Assembly (NCBI GenBank): GCA_902583575.1
Contig: CACHWY010000001.1
Location: 203,008-267,007, forward strand
DNA from: an uncultured SAR86 cluster bacterium
Lineage (GTDB): Bacteria; Pseudomonadota; Gammaproteobacteria; Magnimaribacterales; D2472
Direction: 5' to 3'
DNA length: 64,000 bases
A program made the translations under genes and the position numbers. Below the pieces are notes generated by a model. That model was not told the origin of the DNA, searched no databases, and worked only from the letters and a program-made list of their open reading frames with translations. Shown here in pieces: positions 1 through 8,925 of the stretch (the first letter of the stretch is position 1; every line of letters starts with the position of its first letter).

Positions 1-591
1 GCTGATGCGATACTTGTGCCAGGGGGCTTTGGTCATAGAGGTGTGGAAGGAATGATTTTAGCTTGTAAGTTTGCAAGAGAAAATAATATTCCTTATCTAG
101 GAATTTGTTTAGGAATGCAAGTAGCCATAATTGAATATGCTCGAAATGTCTTAAAATTAAAAAATGCAAATAGTACTGAGTTTGATCAGCATACCGAATT
201 CCCTGTAATCGGTCTTATAACTGAATGGAATGATATTTCAGGAAAAAAAGAAATAAGAAATAAGAATTCTGATTTGGGAGGAACTATGAGATTAGGCGGT
301 CAGGTATGCAAACTTAAGAAAAGTTCAAATTCATATAAAATGTATAAGAATTTAGAAATCGTTGAAAGGCATAGGCATAGATATGAAGTTAATCCTAAAT
401 TTAAGGAAGCAATGATTAAAGAGGGCTTGGATGTTGTAGGTACTTCAATTGATGGTAAGCTAGTTGAGATGATAGAAATTCCAAAACACAAATGGTTTCT
501 GGCTTGTCAATTCCATCCTGAATTTACATCAAATCCAAGAGATGGCCATCCTATTTTTAATAGTTATATAAAGAGTACAATTAGAAAATAA
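1..591 (+). CDS. pyrG: CTP synthase, C-terminal part (5' end outside window)
   Basis: C-terminal glutamine amidotransferase domain of CTP synthase, which makes CTP from UTP using ammonia released from glutamine. The reading frame is open from base 1, so the synthetase domain lies upstream of the window. Visible class-I amidotransferase marks are the oxyanion segment VPGGFGHRG at the start, the nucleophile loop GICLGMQ carrying the catalytic Cys, and the His-Glu pair in CQFHPEFTS near the C-terminus. PyrG-specific text ([19 protein letters not shown]) separates it from other amidotransferases. kdsA follows after 5 bp, the usual pyrG-kdsA-eno order of gammaproteobacteria. Confidence 0.97.
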   Translation, partial: ADAILVPGGFGHRGVEGMILACKFARENNIPYLGICLGMQVAIIEYARNVLKLKNANSTEFDQHTEFPVIGLITEWNDISGKKEIRNKNSDLGGTMRLGGQVCKLKKSSNSYKMYKNLEIVERHRHRYEVNPKFKEAMIKEGLDVVGTSIDGKLVEMIEIPKHKWFLACQFHPEFTSNPRDGHPIFNSYIKSTIRK

Positions 592-596
592 ATAAT

Positions 597-1427
597 ATGA
601 AATTAAGAGATTTTAAAATAGATAATACAGAGCCAATGGTTCTTATGGGCGGCATGAATGTTCTTGAATCAAGAGATTTAGCAATGCAGATTGCTGAAAC
701 ATTTAAAGAAATAACTCAAAACAAACATATTAATTACATATTCAAAGGTTCTTTTGATAAAGCAAACAGAAGTTCAATTAGTTCATTTAGAGGTCTAGGA
801 ATGGATGAAGGACTTAAAATTCTTCAAGAGGTATCAACAACTTTTGATATACCTGTTATAACTGATATTCATGAACCTCAACAAGCAGAAGCAGTAAGTG
901 AGATATGTGAGGTAATTCAGATTCCAGCTTTCTTGGCAAGGCAAACCGATTTAGTAAATGCAGCTGCTAAAACTAAATCAATAATACAGTTTAAAAAACC
1001 TCAATTTTTATCTGCTCCTGAAATGTCTAATATTGTTGAAAAATGCAGTTCTGCCGGGAATGAAAATATAACTTTATGCGAGAGGGGAAATTCTTTTGGT
1101 TACAATAATCTCGTTGTTGATACTTTAAATTTCCAAATATTAAAAGGATTATTAAAGCCTGTTATATTTGATGTAACTCATTCACTTCAATTGCCTGGAG
1201 GTCTAGGAAGTGCTACAGGCGGAAGAAGAGAATATCTTTTAAGCCTTGCCAAAGCTGGAATGTCTCAATCTATAGCAGGACTATTTCTTGAAGCTCATCC
1301 AGATCCTGATAAAGCAAAATGTGACGGTCCATGCGCTTTACCCCTTTCAGTTTTAGATGAATTTCTTACCCAAATTAAAGATTTAGATGATTTTATTAAA
1401 GATCAAAATGATTTAGAGATAAGTTAA
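597..1427 (+). CDS. kdsA: 3-deoxy-8-phosphooctulonate synthase (KDO-8-P synthase)
   Basis: Condenses phosphoenolpyruvate with arabinose-5-phosphate to KDO-8-phosphate, the first committed step to the KDO sugar of the lipopolysaccharide core. The 276-residue protein has full family length. It shows [12 protein letters not shown] (PEP/A5P binding), [24 protein letters not shown] and [14 protein letters not shown]. The residue after GGM near position 21 is Asn, which in this family marks the metal-independent class; metal-dependent enzymes have Cys there. It lies 5 bp after pyrG and 2 bp before eno, so it is probably co-transcribed. Its presence implies a Gram-negative outer membrane with KDO-containing LPS. 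Confidence 0.97.
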   Translation: MKLRDFKIDNTEPMVLMGGMNVLESRDLAMQIAETFKEITQNKHINYIFKGSFDKANRSSISSFRGLGMDEGLKILQEVSTTFDIPVITDIHEPQQAEAVSEICEVIQIPAFLARQTDLVNAAAKTKSIIQFKKPQFLSAPEMSNIVEKCSSAGNENITLCERGNSFGYNNLVVDTLNFQILKGLLKPVIFDVTHSLQLPGGLGSATGGRREYLLSLAKAGMSQSIAGLFLEAHPDPDKAKCDGPCALPLSVLDEFLTQIKDLDDFIKDQNDLEIS

Positions 1428-1429
1428 TT

Positions 1430-2704
1430 ATGTCAAAAATATCAAAAGTTAGAGCTATTCAAGTTTTTGACTCTAGAGGTGTACCAACTATTTCTTGCAA
1501 AGTTAATCTTGATGATGGTACTTCAGCTATAGCTATGGTTCCAAGCGGAGCATCAACTGGATCTAAGGAGGCACTTGAGTTAAGAGATGGAAATAAAGCT
1601 TATCACGGCAAAGGCGTTCTTAATGCTGTTTCAAATGTTAATGAAAAATTATCTTCGCTTGTAATTGGTAAAGATCCAGGTGATCAAAATGAGATTGATA
1701 AAATACTGATAGAATTTGATGGCACGTCAGATAAATCTGCTGTTGGCGCAAATGCTATTTTGGCAGTCTCTCTTGCAACTGCAAAAGCTGCATCTATTAT
1801 GCAAAGAATACCTTTGTATAAACATTTTTCTAATATATATAAAAATATAACTGGTGATTCAACAAATCCTATGATACCTATGCCAATGTTTAATATTTTA
1901 AATGGCGGAGAACACTCAAATAACAATATAGATATCCAAGAATTTATGATTATTCCAAGTGGAGCCAAGACTTTTGAAGAGGTTATGCAATGGTCAGTAG
2001 AGATATATCAAAATTTAAAGAAAATACTTTCATCTAATAATCATTCAATAGCAGTTGGAGACGAAGGGGGATTTGCACCAAATCTTAAATCTAATGAAGA
2101 AGCAATAAAGTTAATAATTGAAGCTATCAAGAATTCAAATTTAGATCTCAAAAAAGATATAAATATTGCACTTGATTGTGCTTCAAGCGAATTTTTTGAT
2201 GGTAGTAATTATTTTATGAAAGGTGAAAATCAAAAGCTTACATCAGCAGAACTTGTAAATTATCTTGAAAGTCTTGTTGAAAAATATCCTATAACCTCAA
2301 TAGAAGATGGAATGGACGAAAACGATGACAATGGATGGAAATTATTAACATCTCAACTAGGTGATAAATGCCAAATTGTAGGCGATGATTTATTTGTTAC
2401 TAATAAAAAAATATTAAAAGAAGGAGTTCAAGAAAATATCGCGAATTCAATTCTAATTAAATTAAACCAAATTGGATCGTTAACAGAGACAATGGAAACA
2501 ATACATCTTGCAAAAGAAAGTAACTATGAACCAATAATTTCACATAGATCTGGAGAGACAGAAGATACAACAATTGCTGATTTAGCAGTAGGTCTAGGGG
2601 TCAAGCAAATAAAGGCTGGCGCACCTTGTAGGTCAGATAGAATTGCAAAATATAATAGATTGCTTTGGATAGAGAAAGAAAGTAGTGATATTTTGCTTAA
2701 ATGA
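1430..2704 (+). CDS. eno: Enolase
   Basis: Interconverts 2-phosphoglycerate and phosphoenolpyruvate in glycolysis; the PEP could also feed KdsA next door. The 424-residue protein has normal length. Key segments are PSGASTGSKEALELRDGN, the catalytic Glu in VGDEGGFAPN, the metal ligands in ALDCAS, SIEDGMDEND and VGDDLFVTN, the catalytic Lys in ILIKLNQIGSLTET, and the lid segment SHRSGETEDTTIADLAVG. Its stop overlaps the ftsB start as ATGA, which suggests translational coupling. The eno-ftsB-ispD order is typical of gammaproteobacteria. Confidence 0.98.
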   Translation: MSKISKVRAIQVFDSRGVPTISCKVNLDDGTSAIAMVPSGASTGSKEALELRDGNKAYHGKGVLNAVSNVNEKLSSLVIGKDPGDQNEIDKILIEFDGTSDKSAVGANAILAVSLATAKAASIMQRIPLYKHFSNIYKNITGDSTNPMIPMPMFNILNGGEHSNNNIDIQEFMIIPSGAKTFEEVMQWSVEIYQNLKKILSSNNHSIAVGDEGGFAPNLKSNEEAIKLIIEAIKNSNLDLKKDINIALDCASSEFFDGSNYFMKGENQKLTSAELVNYLESLVEKYPITSIEDGMDENDDNGWKLLTSQLGDKCQIVGDDLFVTNKKILKEGVQENIANSILIKLNQIGSLTETMETIHLAKESNYEPIISHRSGETEDTTIADLAVGLGVKQIKAGAPCRSDRIAKYNRLLWIEKESSDILLK

Positions 2705-3000
2705 AAAGACTTTACTACGTATTCTTAATATTTTTAACTTTAGTAATATTTCTTTTACTTAATAGTATTTTTTTTGGGGAGAATAATTATTCTAAAAGAA
2801 ACGAGCTAGTAAAAGAAAATGGAATTCAAAAAGAGAATAATGATAGCTTAAGAAAACAAAATAAAATTCTTGAGTTTGAGATTAAAAATGCTCAAAACTC
2901 AAATGATCATGTTGAAAATTTTGCTAGAGAGAAACTTAATTTAACATATCCTGATGAGGAATTTATATCTTTTAAAGAAGAAAAAGATGAAAAAGAATAG
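2701..3000 (+). CDS. ftsB: Cell division protein FtsB
   Basis: Small bitopic membrane protein of the divisome FtsQ-FtsB-FtsL subcomplex. The 99 residues have the family layout: a short cytoplasmic N-terminus, one membrane helix (about residues 4-22), a charged coiled coil rich in Asn, Lys and Glu (about 35-70), and the end motif VENFAREKLNLTYPDEEFI, like the AREELGL..PGE signature. It starts inside the eno stop codon, and its 3' end overlaps the ispDF start by 14 bp. Assignment rests on topology, motif and the eno-ftsB-ispD context. Confidence 0.9.
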   Translation: MKRLYYVFLIFLTLVIFLLLNSIFFGENNYSKRNELVKENGIQKENNDSLRKQNKILEFEIKNAQNSNDHVENFAREKLNLTYPDEEFISFKEEKDEKE

Positions 3001-4132
3001 CTTATTGACAATTATTGCTGCGGCTGGAGTAGGTGAAAGATTTCGTTGTAAAACACCAAAACAATATGCTCAGATTAATGGACACTCTATTATTGAAAGA
3101 GCTCTTAAGCCTTTTATTGATTCAAGTTATGTATCAGAAATTATTATAGCTATATCTAAGGATGACAATTTGATTAAGAATCAGGATTTTTATAACTCTA
3201 AAAAGATTAAATATGTTATTGGGGGTGCTACAAGACAGGAATCGATTAATAATGCTTTATATGCTACTGAAAAGGAATATGAATACGTTATTACGCATGA
3301 TGCGGCACGACCAAATATTACGGAAGATGATATTACTAATTTATACAAGGATATTACTAATTCAAAAACAAGTTGCTCTTTTTTATACACCCCTGTTTAT
3401 GATTCAATTAAAGAAATAGATTCTAAAGAAAAAACAAAAGATAAAAGTAAATTTTATCTAGTTCAAACCCCTCAAATATCCAACTTTAATGATCTAAAAA
3501 TTTCACTTAAAAAATGTTTTGATGAAAATATCAATTGTCCTGATGAATCTTTTGCAATTGAATATTCAGATCTAACTTTATCAAAAGTTATGGGAGCTAG
3601 GTCTAATATTAAGATTACTGAACCCGAAGATGTAGAATTTTTGAGTAAATTTCTCACACGAAGTGGAACAGGGTTTGATTTACACAAATATGAGGCAGGT
3701 GATGGAATTATTTTAGGCGGCTATAAAATCAAGTGTGATTATAAAATTGTTGCTCATTCTGATGGAGATGTTTTACTTCATTCAATTGCAGATTCAATTT
3801 TGGGCGCTGCAGCCTTGGGTGATATTGGGAAGTTTTTCCCAGACAATGATGAGAATAATAGGAATTTGAGTAGTTCAAAAATTATTAAATATTGTTTAGA
3901 TAAAATAAATGAACTTAATTTAGAAATTTATAACATTGATACTACCGTAATTTGCGAAGAACCTAAAATTAATCCTTATAGAGAAGAAATTTTACAAAAA
4001 TTATCAAGTCTTTTAATGATCCCAGTCTCAAGAATCGGCTTGAAAGCAACAACTTCAGAAAAAATAGGCATTATTGGTGAAAATAAAGCAATAGCTGTTC
4101 AAAGTCTTGTTAATCTAAGAGAGAAATTATGA
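2987..4132 (+). CDS. ispDF: Bifunctional IspD/IspF: MEP cytidylyltransferase and MEcPP synthase
   Basis: Single fused protein (381 residues) for two non-consecutive MEP-pathway steps: CTP-dependent formation of CDP-methylerythritol (IspD) and cyclisation to MEcPP (IspF). The IspD domain spans about residues 1-222, with the CTP-binding loop AAAGVGERF, TPKQY, and HDAARPNI. The IspF domain spans about 225-381, with metal ligands Asp231 and His233 in GTGFDLH and His265 in the run after AHSDGDVLLH, then LGAAALGDIGKFFPD and KATTSEK. The linker is only a few residues. I chose ATG 2987 inside the ftsB 3' end because the protein then begins directly with the IspD first strand. The frame is open throughout. 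Most gammaproteobacteria keep ispD and ispF separate. Confidence 0.95.
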   Translation: MKKNSLLTIIAAAGVGERFRCKTPKQYAQINGHSIIERALKPFIDSSYVSEIIIAISKDDNLIKNQDFYNSKKIKYVIGGATRQESINNALYATEKEYEYVITHDAARPNITEDDITNLYKDITNSKTSCSFLYTPVYDSIKEIDSKEKTKDKSKFYLVQTPQISNFNDLKISLKKCFDENINCPDESFAIEYSDLTLSKVMGARSNIKITEPEDVEFLSKFLTRSGTGFDLHKYEAGDGIILGGYKIKCDYKIVAHSDGDVLLHSIADSILGAAALGDIGKFFPDNDENNRNLSSSKIIKYCLDKINELNLEIYNIDTTVICEEPKINPYREEILQKLSSLLMIPVSRIGLKATTSEKIGIIGENKAIAVQSLVNLREKL

Positions 4133-4884
4133 AGATACTATTAACAAATGATGATGGTTACGATGCTGATAATCTTAAGAACTTATATGAAAAATTATCT
4201 AAAGATCATGAGGTTTGGATAGTTGCACCAAAGAATAATTGTAGTGGGATGAGTGCAGCTATTTCCTACCTTAAAGAAATAGAGGTTATAAAGATAGACG
4301 AAAGAATATATGCAGTTGATGGAACTCCAGCAGATTGTTCCTATTTAGGTTTATTAAGTATTGTTGATTTTGAATTTGATATAGTTATTTCTGGGATTAA
4401 CCATGGAGCGAATATTGGTAACGATGTTATATATTCAGGTACTGTCGGGGCTGCTGTTGGCGGAAGGAATCTAAAATATCCTCCTATAGCAATTTCAGTT
4501 GCATCTTATGACGCAAAAGACATTGATTTTATCAGCAACAAATCAATTGAAATAATAAATAAAATAGTTACTTTTCATGACAGTTTTAAAGGCAAAGTTA
4601 TAAATATAAATTTTCCAGATATTTCTGAAAATGAATTTAAGGGCATTAGAGCAACCGGGATATCAAAGAGAGATGTACCTGCAAGACCAATAAAATTAGA
4701 AAATACCTCAGAAAATGAAAATGTATCAAAATTTAGATATGCCTATTCAGGTGAGCCTATTAAAGATAATTTTATAACCGACGCAGAGGCTATTAAAGAT
4801 GGGTATGTATCAGTATCAGTTTTAGATTACAGCCTCAATTCAAAAGAATTCATTAATGATTTATCAGATTTAATAAATGAGTAA
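4129..4884 (+). CDS. surE: 5'/3'-nucleotidase SurE
   Basis: Metal-dependent nucleoside-monophosphate phosphatase (also reported to act on polyphosphate), thought to aid survival in stationary phase. The 251-residue protein opens with the defining MKILLTNDDGYDA (paired Asp metal ligands) and has APKNNCSGMSAAIS, DGTPADCSYLG, VISGINHGANIGNDVIYSGTVGAAVGG and PISVASY-like segments. It overlaps ispDF by 4 bp and pcm by 8 bp, so the three genes look like one operon. surE-pcm is a conserved pair in proteobacteria. Confidence 0.97.
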   Translation: MKILLTNDDGYDADNLKNLYEKLSKDHEVWIVAPKNNCSGMSAAISYLKEIEVIKIDERIYAVDGTPADCSYLGLLSIVDFEFDIVISGINHGANIGNDVIYSGTVGAAVGGRNLKYPPIAISVASYDAKDIDFISNKSIEIINKIVTFHDSFKGKVININFPDISENEFKGIRATGISKRDVPARPIKLENTSENENVSKFRYAYSGEPIKDNFITDAEAIKDGYVSVSVLDYSLNSKEFINDLSDLINE

Positions 4885-5557
4885 CTCAGGCTTTACTTTC
4901 AGACGGGTTCGGGAAGAGATGATCGAAACTCTTCTAGAATTAGGCATAAAAGATTTTAGAGTTTTGGATGCCATTTCACAAATTCCAAGACATACTTTTC
5001 TTGATGAAGCATTATGGTCTAGAGCATATGAAAATAGACCTTTAACGATAGGGTACAAACAAACTATTTCTCAGCCATATATAGTTGCAAGAATGACTGA
5101 GTTATTAATTTCTCATACCAAAACAAGAGGTAAAGTATTTGATAAAGTTTTAGACCTTGGGTCAGGGTGCGGGTATCAATCAGCTGTACTGTCTTTTTTT
5201 AGTGAAAAAGTTGATGCAATAGAAAGAATCAAGCCTTTAGTGGAAAAATCAAGAGAGAATTTAGCAAATTTAAAAATACATAATGTTTTGTTTAAGTACG
5301 GTGATGGATATCAAGACTGGGATAAGAAACTTCAATATGATGGAATAATCTGCGCTGCTGCTCCGCGTGAATATCCTCAAGATTTAATTTCAATTTTGAA
5401 AAATGATGCAAAATTAGTAATACCTGTTGGAGGGTCTAATCAGAGGCTAAATGTGATAACTAAATTAAAGAATAACGAAGTTGAAGAAACACAATATGAG
5501 GAAGTATCATTTGTTCCTATGCTTGCAGGCAAATCAGAAGATGGTAATGATGTATGA
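4877..5557 (+). CDS. pcm: Protein-L-isoaspartate O-methyltransferase
   Basis: Uses SAM to methylate L-isoaspartyl residues, starting repair of damaged proteins. The 226-residue protein has the PCMT start RREEM-like segment, IPRHTFL, RAYENRPLTIGYKQTISQPYIVARMTELL (substrate loop), the SAM motif LDLGSGCGYQSAVLSFF, and the conserved late block IICAAAPREYP followed by LVIPVGG. It starts inside surE and ends inside the start of the DUF368 gene, so it is translationally coupled on both sides. In E. coli nlpD-rpoS comes next; here it does not. Confidence 0.95.
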   Translation: MSNSGFTFRRVREEMIETLLELGIKDFRVLDAISQIPRHTFLDEALWSRAYENRPLTIGYKQTISQPYIVARMTELLISHTKTRGKVFDKVLDLGSGCGYQSAVLSFFSEKVDAIERIKPLVEKSRENLANLKIHNVLFKYGDGYQDWDKKLQYDGIICAAAPREYPQDLISILKNDAKLVIPVGGSNQRLNVITKLKNNEVEETQYEEVSFVPMLAGKSEDGNDV

Positions 5558-6261
5558 AAGAAAAAATTAGCTATTTTATAGCAGGCATATTTATTGGATT
5601 ATCTGAATTATTGCCAGGAATATCAGGCGCAACAGTTGCATTAATGTTCGGAGTATATGAAAAGATATTAAATTTCTTAAGTAAATTTAAAGAATTAAAT
5701 TTAATAGCTCCTCTTTTGCTTGGGATGATATTAAGTGTATTAGTGTTTTCTTCATTAATAGATTTTTTATATAAAAATTTTACCGATATATTTAATATTT
5801 TTATCGCTTTGTTAATGATTGGATATGGAATGTATCTAGCAGTAAATACATATTTAAAAGAATTCTTAAAGGGTAAATTAGATATTCGACCTGAAATATT
5901 AGTAGTTGTTCTTGGCATTGGATTTTATATTGGATTGTATTTAAGCAGCTTTCAGACAGATGGATACCAAGAACCTAATATTACTATATTAATTTTATTT
6001 GGATTTTGTGCTTGTTCTTTTTTACTTTTTCCAGGAATTTCAGGGAGCGCTTTCTTATTATCAGTGGGAGCATATCCATTGATTATTGGAAGTATTTCAA
6101 ATTTTAATTTTGAAGTTTTATTACCTTTTGGTATTGGCATGTTAGTAGCATTAATTTTAATGCCAAGATTAATTAACAAAGCTTATGAAAAGTTTGGAAA
6201 ATTGATATTGGTTTTTTTTGGTGGACTTATTCTTGCTGCAGGTGTTAATTATTTTTTATAA
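5554..6261 (+). CDS. DUF368 membrane protein, candidate polyprenyl-phosphate transporter (PopT-like)
   Basis: Integral membrane protein of 235 residues and about 7-8 hydrophobic segments, of the DUF368 family. The family hallmark, an internally repeated re-entrant motif, is visible twice: [12 protein letters not shown] (about residues 19-30) and [12 protein letters not shown] in the second half. DUF368 proteins (PopT) have been reported as translocases that return undecaprenyl phosphate across the inner membrane for wall and polymer synthesis. That function here is inferred from family membership. It overlaps pcm by 4 bp at its start, and its 3' end overlaps the convergent ferredoxin gene by 6 bp. 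Confidence 0.85.
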   Translation: MKEKISYFIAGIFIGLSELLPGISGATVALMFGVYEKILNFLSKFKELNLIAPLLLGMILSVLVFSSLIDFLYKNFTDIFNIFIALLMIGYGMYLAVNTYLKEFLKGKLDIRPEILVVVLGIGFYIGLYLSSFQTDGYQEPNITILILFGFCACSFLLFPGISGSAFLLSVGAYPLIIGSISNFNFEVLLPFGIGMLVALILMPRLINKAYEKFGKLILVFFGGLILAAGVNYFL

Positions 6262-6573
6262 GAATTCTTTCTTATTTTTAATATCTTTATATTTTTCAGC
6301 TTCAGGCAAGGGTTCCTTGGACTCAGTAATATTTTCATAAACCTCAGAAAGTTTTAGGTTAATTTCTATAAATTCAATTTGATCCTTAGGTAATTCATCA
6401 TCTGGATAAATTGCTTCAATAGGGCATTCTGGTACGCATAAGCCGCAATCTATACATTCATCAGGATCTATTACTAAAAACTCAGGACCCTCATAAAAAC
6501 AATCTACTGGGCATACTTCAACGCAATCCGTATATTTACATTTAATGCAAGATTCTGTTACTACGTATGTCAT
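6256..6573 (-). CDS. fdxA: 7Fe ferredoxin FdxA
   Basis: Small electron carrier with one [3Fe-4S] and one [4Fe-4S] cluster. The 105-residue sequence resembles Azotobacter FdI closely over its whole length. Cys9, Cys17 and Cys50 fit the 3Fe site, Cys21, Cys40, Cys43 and Cys46 the 4Fe site, with the [10 protein letters not shown] and [14 protein letters not shown] segments. A C-terminal helical tail of about 45 residues is typical of this class. It is transcribed away from recA from a shared 112-bp gap and ends tail to tail with the DUF368 gene. Its redox partner cannot be named from the window. Confidence 0.95.
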   Translation of the reverse strand: MTYVVTESCIKCKYTDCVEVCPVDCFYEGPEFLVIDPDECIDCGLCVPECPIEAIYPDDELPKDQIEFIEINLKLSEVYENITESKEPLPEAEKYKDIKNKKEFL

Positions 6574-6654
6574 AATTAGTCGAGAAGTTTGAATTTTAGC
6601 TTACTAAATTTTAAATTTACATAAAACTATTTAAATATTTAAAAATATAGTTTA

Positions 6655-6674
6655 TACTGTATATATATACAGTA
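6655..6674. promoter_or_regulatory. LexA (SOS) box upstream of recA
   Basis: The sequence TACTGTATATATATACAGTA is a perfect 20-bp palindrome and matches the enterobacterial LexA consensus TACTG-(TA)5-CAGTA at every position. It ends 11 bp before the recA ATG and just before the Shine-Dalgarno AAGGAG. A -10-like TATACT overlaps its left edge (6653-6658), so bound LexA would cover the recA promoter or start region. lexA itself is not in the window. Confidence 0.93.
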
Positions 6675-6685
6675 AGGAGATTCTT

Positions 6686-7693
6686 ATGACTAAATCAAAA
6701 GACACGACTAAAAAATCATTAAAAGATACTTTAAATGATATAGATAATCATTTCGGTAAGGGAACTGTTATGAGAATGGGGGATAGAGAAAATCTTGATA
6801 TTCCTTCAATTTCAACAGGTTCTCTAGGTCTTGATATTGCTTTGGGTATAGGAGGTATACCAAAAGGAAGAGTTACAGAAATATATGGACCAGAATCATC
6901 TGGTAAAACAACACTAACCCTTCAAATTATTGCTCAATGCCAGAAAGAAGGTGGTACTTGTGCATTTATTGATGCAGAGCATGCGCTTGATCCTCAATAT
7001 GCAGAAAAATTAGGTGTAAATGTAGATGAATTATTGCTTTCTCAACCTGATACAGGGGAACAAGCTCTTGAAGTTGCAGATATGCTTGTAAAATCAAATA
7101 GTGTAGACCTTGTGATTATAGATTCTGTTGCAGCACTTGTTCCTAGAGCTGAAATTGAGGGTGAAATGGGAGATCATCATGTTGGACTTCAAGCAAGACT
7201 GATGTCCCAAGCGCTTAGGAAGATTACAGGAAATATTCAAAGGTCTGGTGCAACGGTTGTATTTATTAATCAAATTAGAATGAAAATAGGTGTAATGTTT
7301 GGAAGTCCAGAAACAACAACTGGTGGAAATGCACTTAAATTTTATTCATCTGTGCGATTAGATATCAGAAGAATTGGTGCTGTAAAAGAAGGTGATGAGG
7401 TTATGGGTAATGAAACCAGAGTTAAGGTTGTGAAAAATAAAGTATCTCCACCATTTAAACAAGCAGAATTCCAGATTATGTATGGATTAGGGATCAACCA
7501 AGAGGGTGAGATATTAGACTTTGGTCATAAACTTGGATTAGTTGAAAAATCAGGTGCTTTTTATAAGCTTGATGGAGAAAGTATTGGTCAAGGCAAGGTC
7601 AAAGCAAGCCTTTTTCTTAAAGAAAATGCAAAAATTAGAGATAAACTTGTAAAAGAAATAAGATCTTCATACATATCTAGCAAATCAAAATAA
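6686..7693 (+). CDS. recA: Recombinase RecA
   Basis: ATP-dependent strand-exchange protein and co-protease for LexA in the SOS response. The 335-residue protein has the Walker A loop GPESSGKTT (residues 68-76), Walker B-region [22 protein letters not shown], loop-2 segment [28 protein letters not shown], and the usual basic C-terminal domain. A clear AAGGAGA ribosome site lies 7 bp before ATG 6686. It is transcribed alone from a LexA-controlled promoter, with a hairpin after its stop. recX, often next to recA, is not here. Confidence 0.98.
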   Translation: MTKSKDTTKKSLKDTLNDIDNHFGKGTVMRMGDRENLDIPSISTGSLGLDIALGIGGIPKGRVTEIYGPESSGKTTLTLQIIAQCQKEGGTCAFIDAEHALDPQYAEKLGVNVDELLLSQPDTGEQALEVADMLVKSNSVDLVIIDSVAALVPRAEIEGEMGDHHVGLQARLMSQALRKITGNIQRSGATVVFINQIRMKIGVMFGSPETTTGGNALKFYSSVRLDIRRIGAVKEGDEVMGNETRVKVVKNKVSPPFKQAEFQIMYGLGINQEGEILDFGHKLGLVEKSGAFYKLDGESIGQGKVKASLFLKENAKIRDKLVKEIRSSYISSKSK

Positions 7694-7710
7694 TTTTTTT
7701 GATACAATAA

Positions 7711-7742
7711 TCCCTATTAATTTTTATTAGTAGGGATTTTTT
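7711..7742 (+). terminator. Intrinsic terminator after recA, abutting the thiolase start
   Basis: The arms TCCCTATTA (7711-7719) and TAGTAGGGA (7728-7736) form a 9-bp stem with one G-U pair and an 8-nt A/T loop, followed directly by six T (7737-7742). The next base is the thiolase ATG (7743). The right arm contains the only Shine-Dalgarno-like element (GGGA) for that gene, so the hairpin may also affect its translation. A -10-like TACAAT lies at 7703-7708. Confidence 0.8.
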
Positions 7743-8924
7743 ATGGCACAGAAAGCATATATTGTAGAGGCAGTTAGAACTGCTGGCGGAAAAAGAGATG
7801 GAAGATTAAGTTTATGGCATCCAGCAGACTTAGGTGCGAAAGTTTTAGACGAGCTTGTGACAAGATTAGATATGGACCCCGCTCTTGTGGATGATGTTGT
7901 CTTTGGTTGTGTTGATCAAGTTGGCGCTCAATCGGGAAATGTTGCAAGAAATGCAATTCTTTCATCATCTTTTCCAGAGTCAGTCCCAGGAACTTCAGTA
8001 GATAGGCAATGTGGCTCATCACAGCAAGCAATTCATTTTGCAATACAAGCTGTCATGTCTGGAACTCAAGATATAGTAATCGGGGGAGGGGTTGAAGTAA
8101 TGTCAATGGTTCCAATAGGCGCTGCAGTAAAAGATGGATATGATGCAGGACATGGCCTTCCATTTGATTCAGAAGGTATGAAAGAAAGATATCCGGGTGT
8201 ATTCTTCTCACAATTTACAGGTGCAGAGCTTGTAGCTGATAAGTGGAAATTATCCCGTGAAGATCTAGATAAGTTTGCCTTAGAGAGTCATGAGAAAGCT
8301 GCTCATGCAACCGAATCGAAATATTTTGATAGAGAAATATTACCAGTTGAAGGAAAAAATGCTGAAGGATTTAATGATTTAGTTATGCAAGATGAAGGTA
8401 TAAGATTTGATGCAAGTTTAGATAAATTAGCTGGATTGAATCCAGTTACTGAAGGTGGAGTCATTACAGCTGGTAATGCAAGTCAAATCACAGATGGGGC
8501 TGCAGCAGTTGTAATATGCAATGATGCAGGGTTAAAGAAAATTCAAAAAAATCCGAGGGCTGAAATAGTATCTATTTCAGTTGTAGGAGATGATCCAGTT
8601 TTCATGCTCACAGGACCAATTCCAGCTTCATTTAAAGCTCTAGAAACTGCAAACTTATCTATTGATGATATGGATTTATATGAAGTAAATGAAGCGTTTG
8701 CTCCAGTGCCGTTAGCTTGGGCTGCAGATCTTAAAGCAGATAGAAGGAAATTAAATGTTAATGGCGGTGCTATGGCATTAGGACATCCGCTTGGAGCAAC
8801 TGGTGCAAAACTTATGACTACCATGCTTCATGAATTAGAAAGAAGAGAAGGAGAGTATGCGTTACAGGCAATATGCGAAGGTGGTGGAACAGCCAATGCT
8901 ACAATTATAAAAAGAGTCAATTAA
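7743..8924 (+). CDS. Acetyl-CoA C-acyltransferase (thiolase family)
   Basis: Thiolase of 393 residues, catalysing cleavage of 3-ketoacyl-CoA or the reverse condensation. Catalytic residues are in place: nucleophile Cys90 in VDRQCGSSQQA, His348 in NGGAMALGHPLGATG, and second Cys378 in CEGGGTANATII, with the NEAFA motif in between. It stands alone, with no FadB-type partner beside it, so degradative versus biosynthetic use cannot be settled. The sequence type (WHPADLGA, VDQVGAQSGNVAR) looks like acyl-CoA degradation thiolases rather than PhaA. It starts directly after the T-tract of the recA terminator, and its 3' end is 1 bp from the convergent proS. Confidence 0.93.
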   Translation: MAQKAYIVEAVRTAGGKRDGRLSLWHPADLGAKVLDELVTRLDMDPALVDDVVFGCVDQVGAQSGNVARNAILSSSFPESVPGTSVDRQCGSSQQAIHFAIQAVMSGTQDIVIGGGVEVMSMVPIGAAVKDGYDAGHGLPFDSEGMKERYPGVFFSQFTGAELVADKWKLSREDLDKFALESHEKAAHATESKYFDREILPVEGKNAEGFNDLVMQDEGIRFDASLDKLAGLNPVTEGGVITAGNASQITDGAAAVVICNDAGLKKIQKNPRAEIVSISVVGDDPVFMLTGPIPASFKALETANLSIDDMDLYEVNEAFAPVPLAWAADLKADRRKLNVNGGAMALGHPLGATGAKLMTTMLHELERREGEYALQAICEGGGTANATIIKRVN

Positions 8925-8925
8925 G

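Noticed and set aside
2954..2986. Earlier start for ispDF
   Set aside because: The extra 11 residues are a Lys-rich out-of-frame reading of the ftsB end; the IspD fold starts right after ATG 2987.
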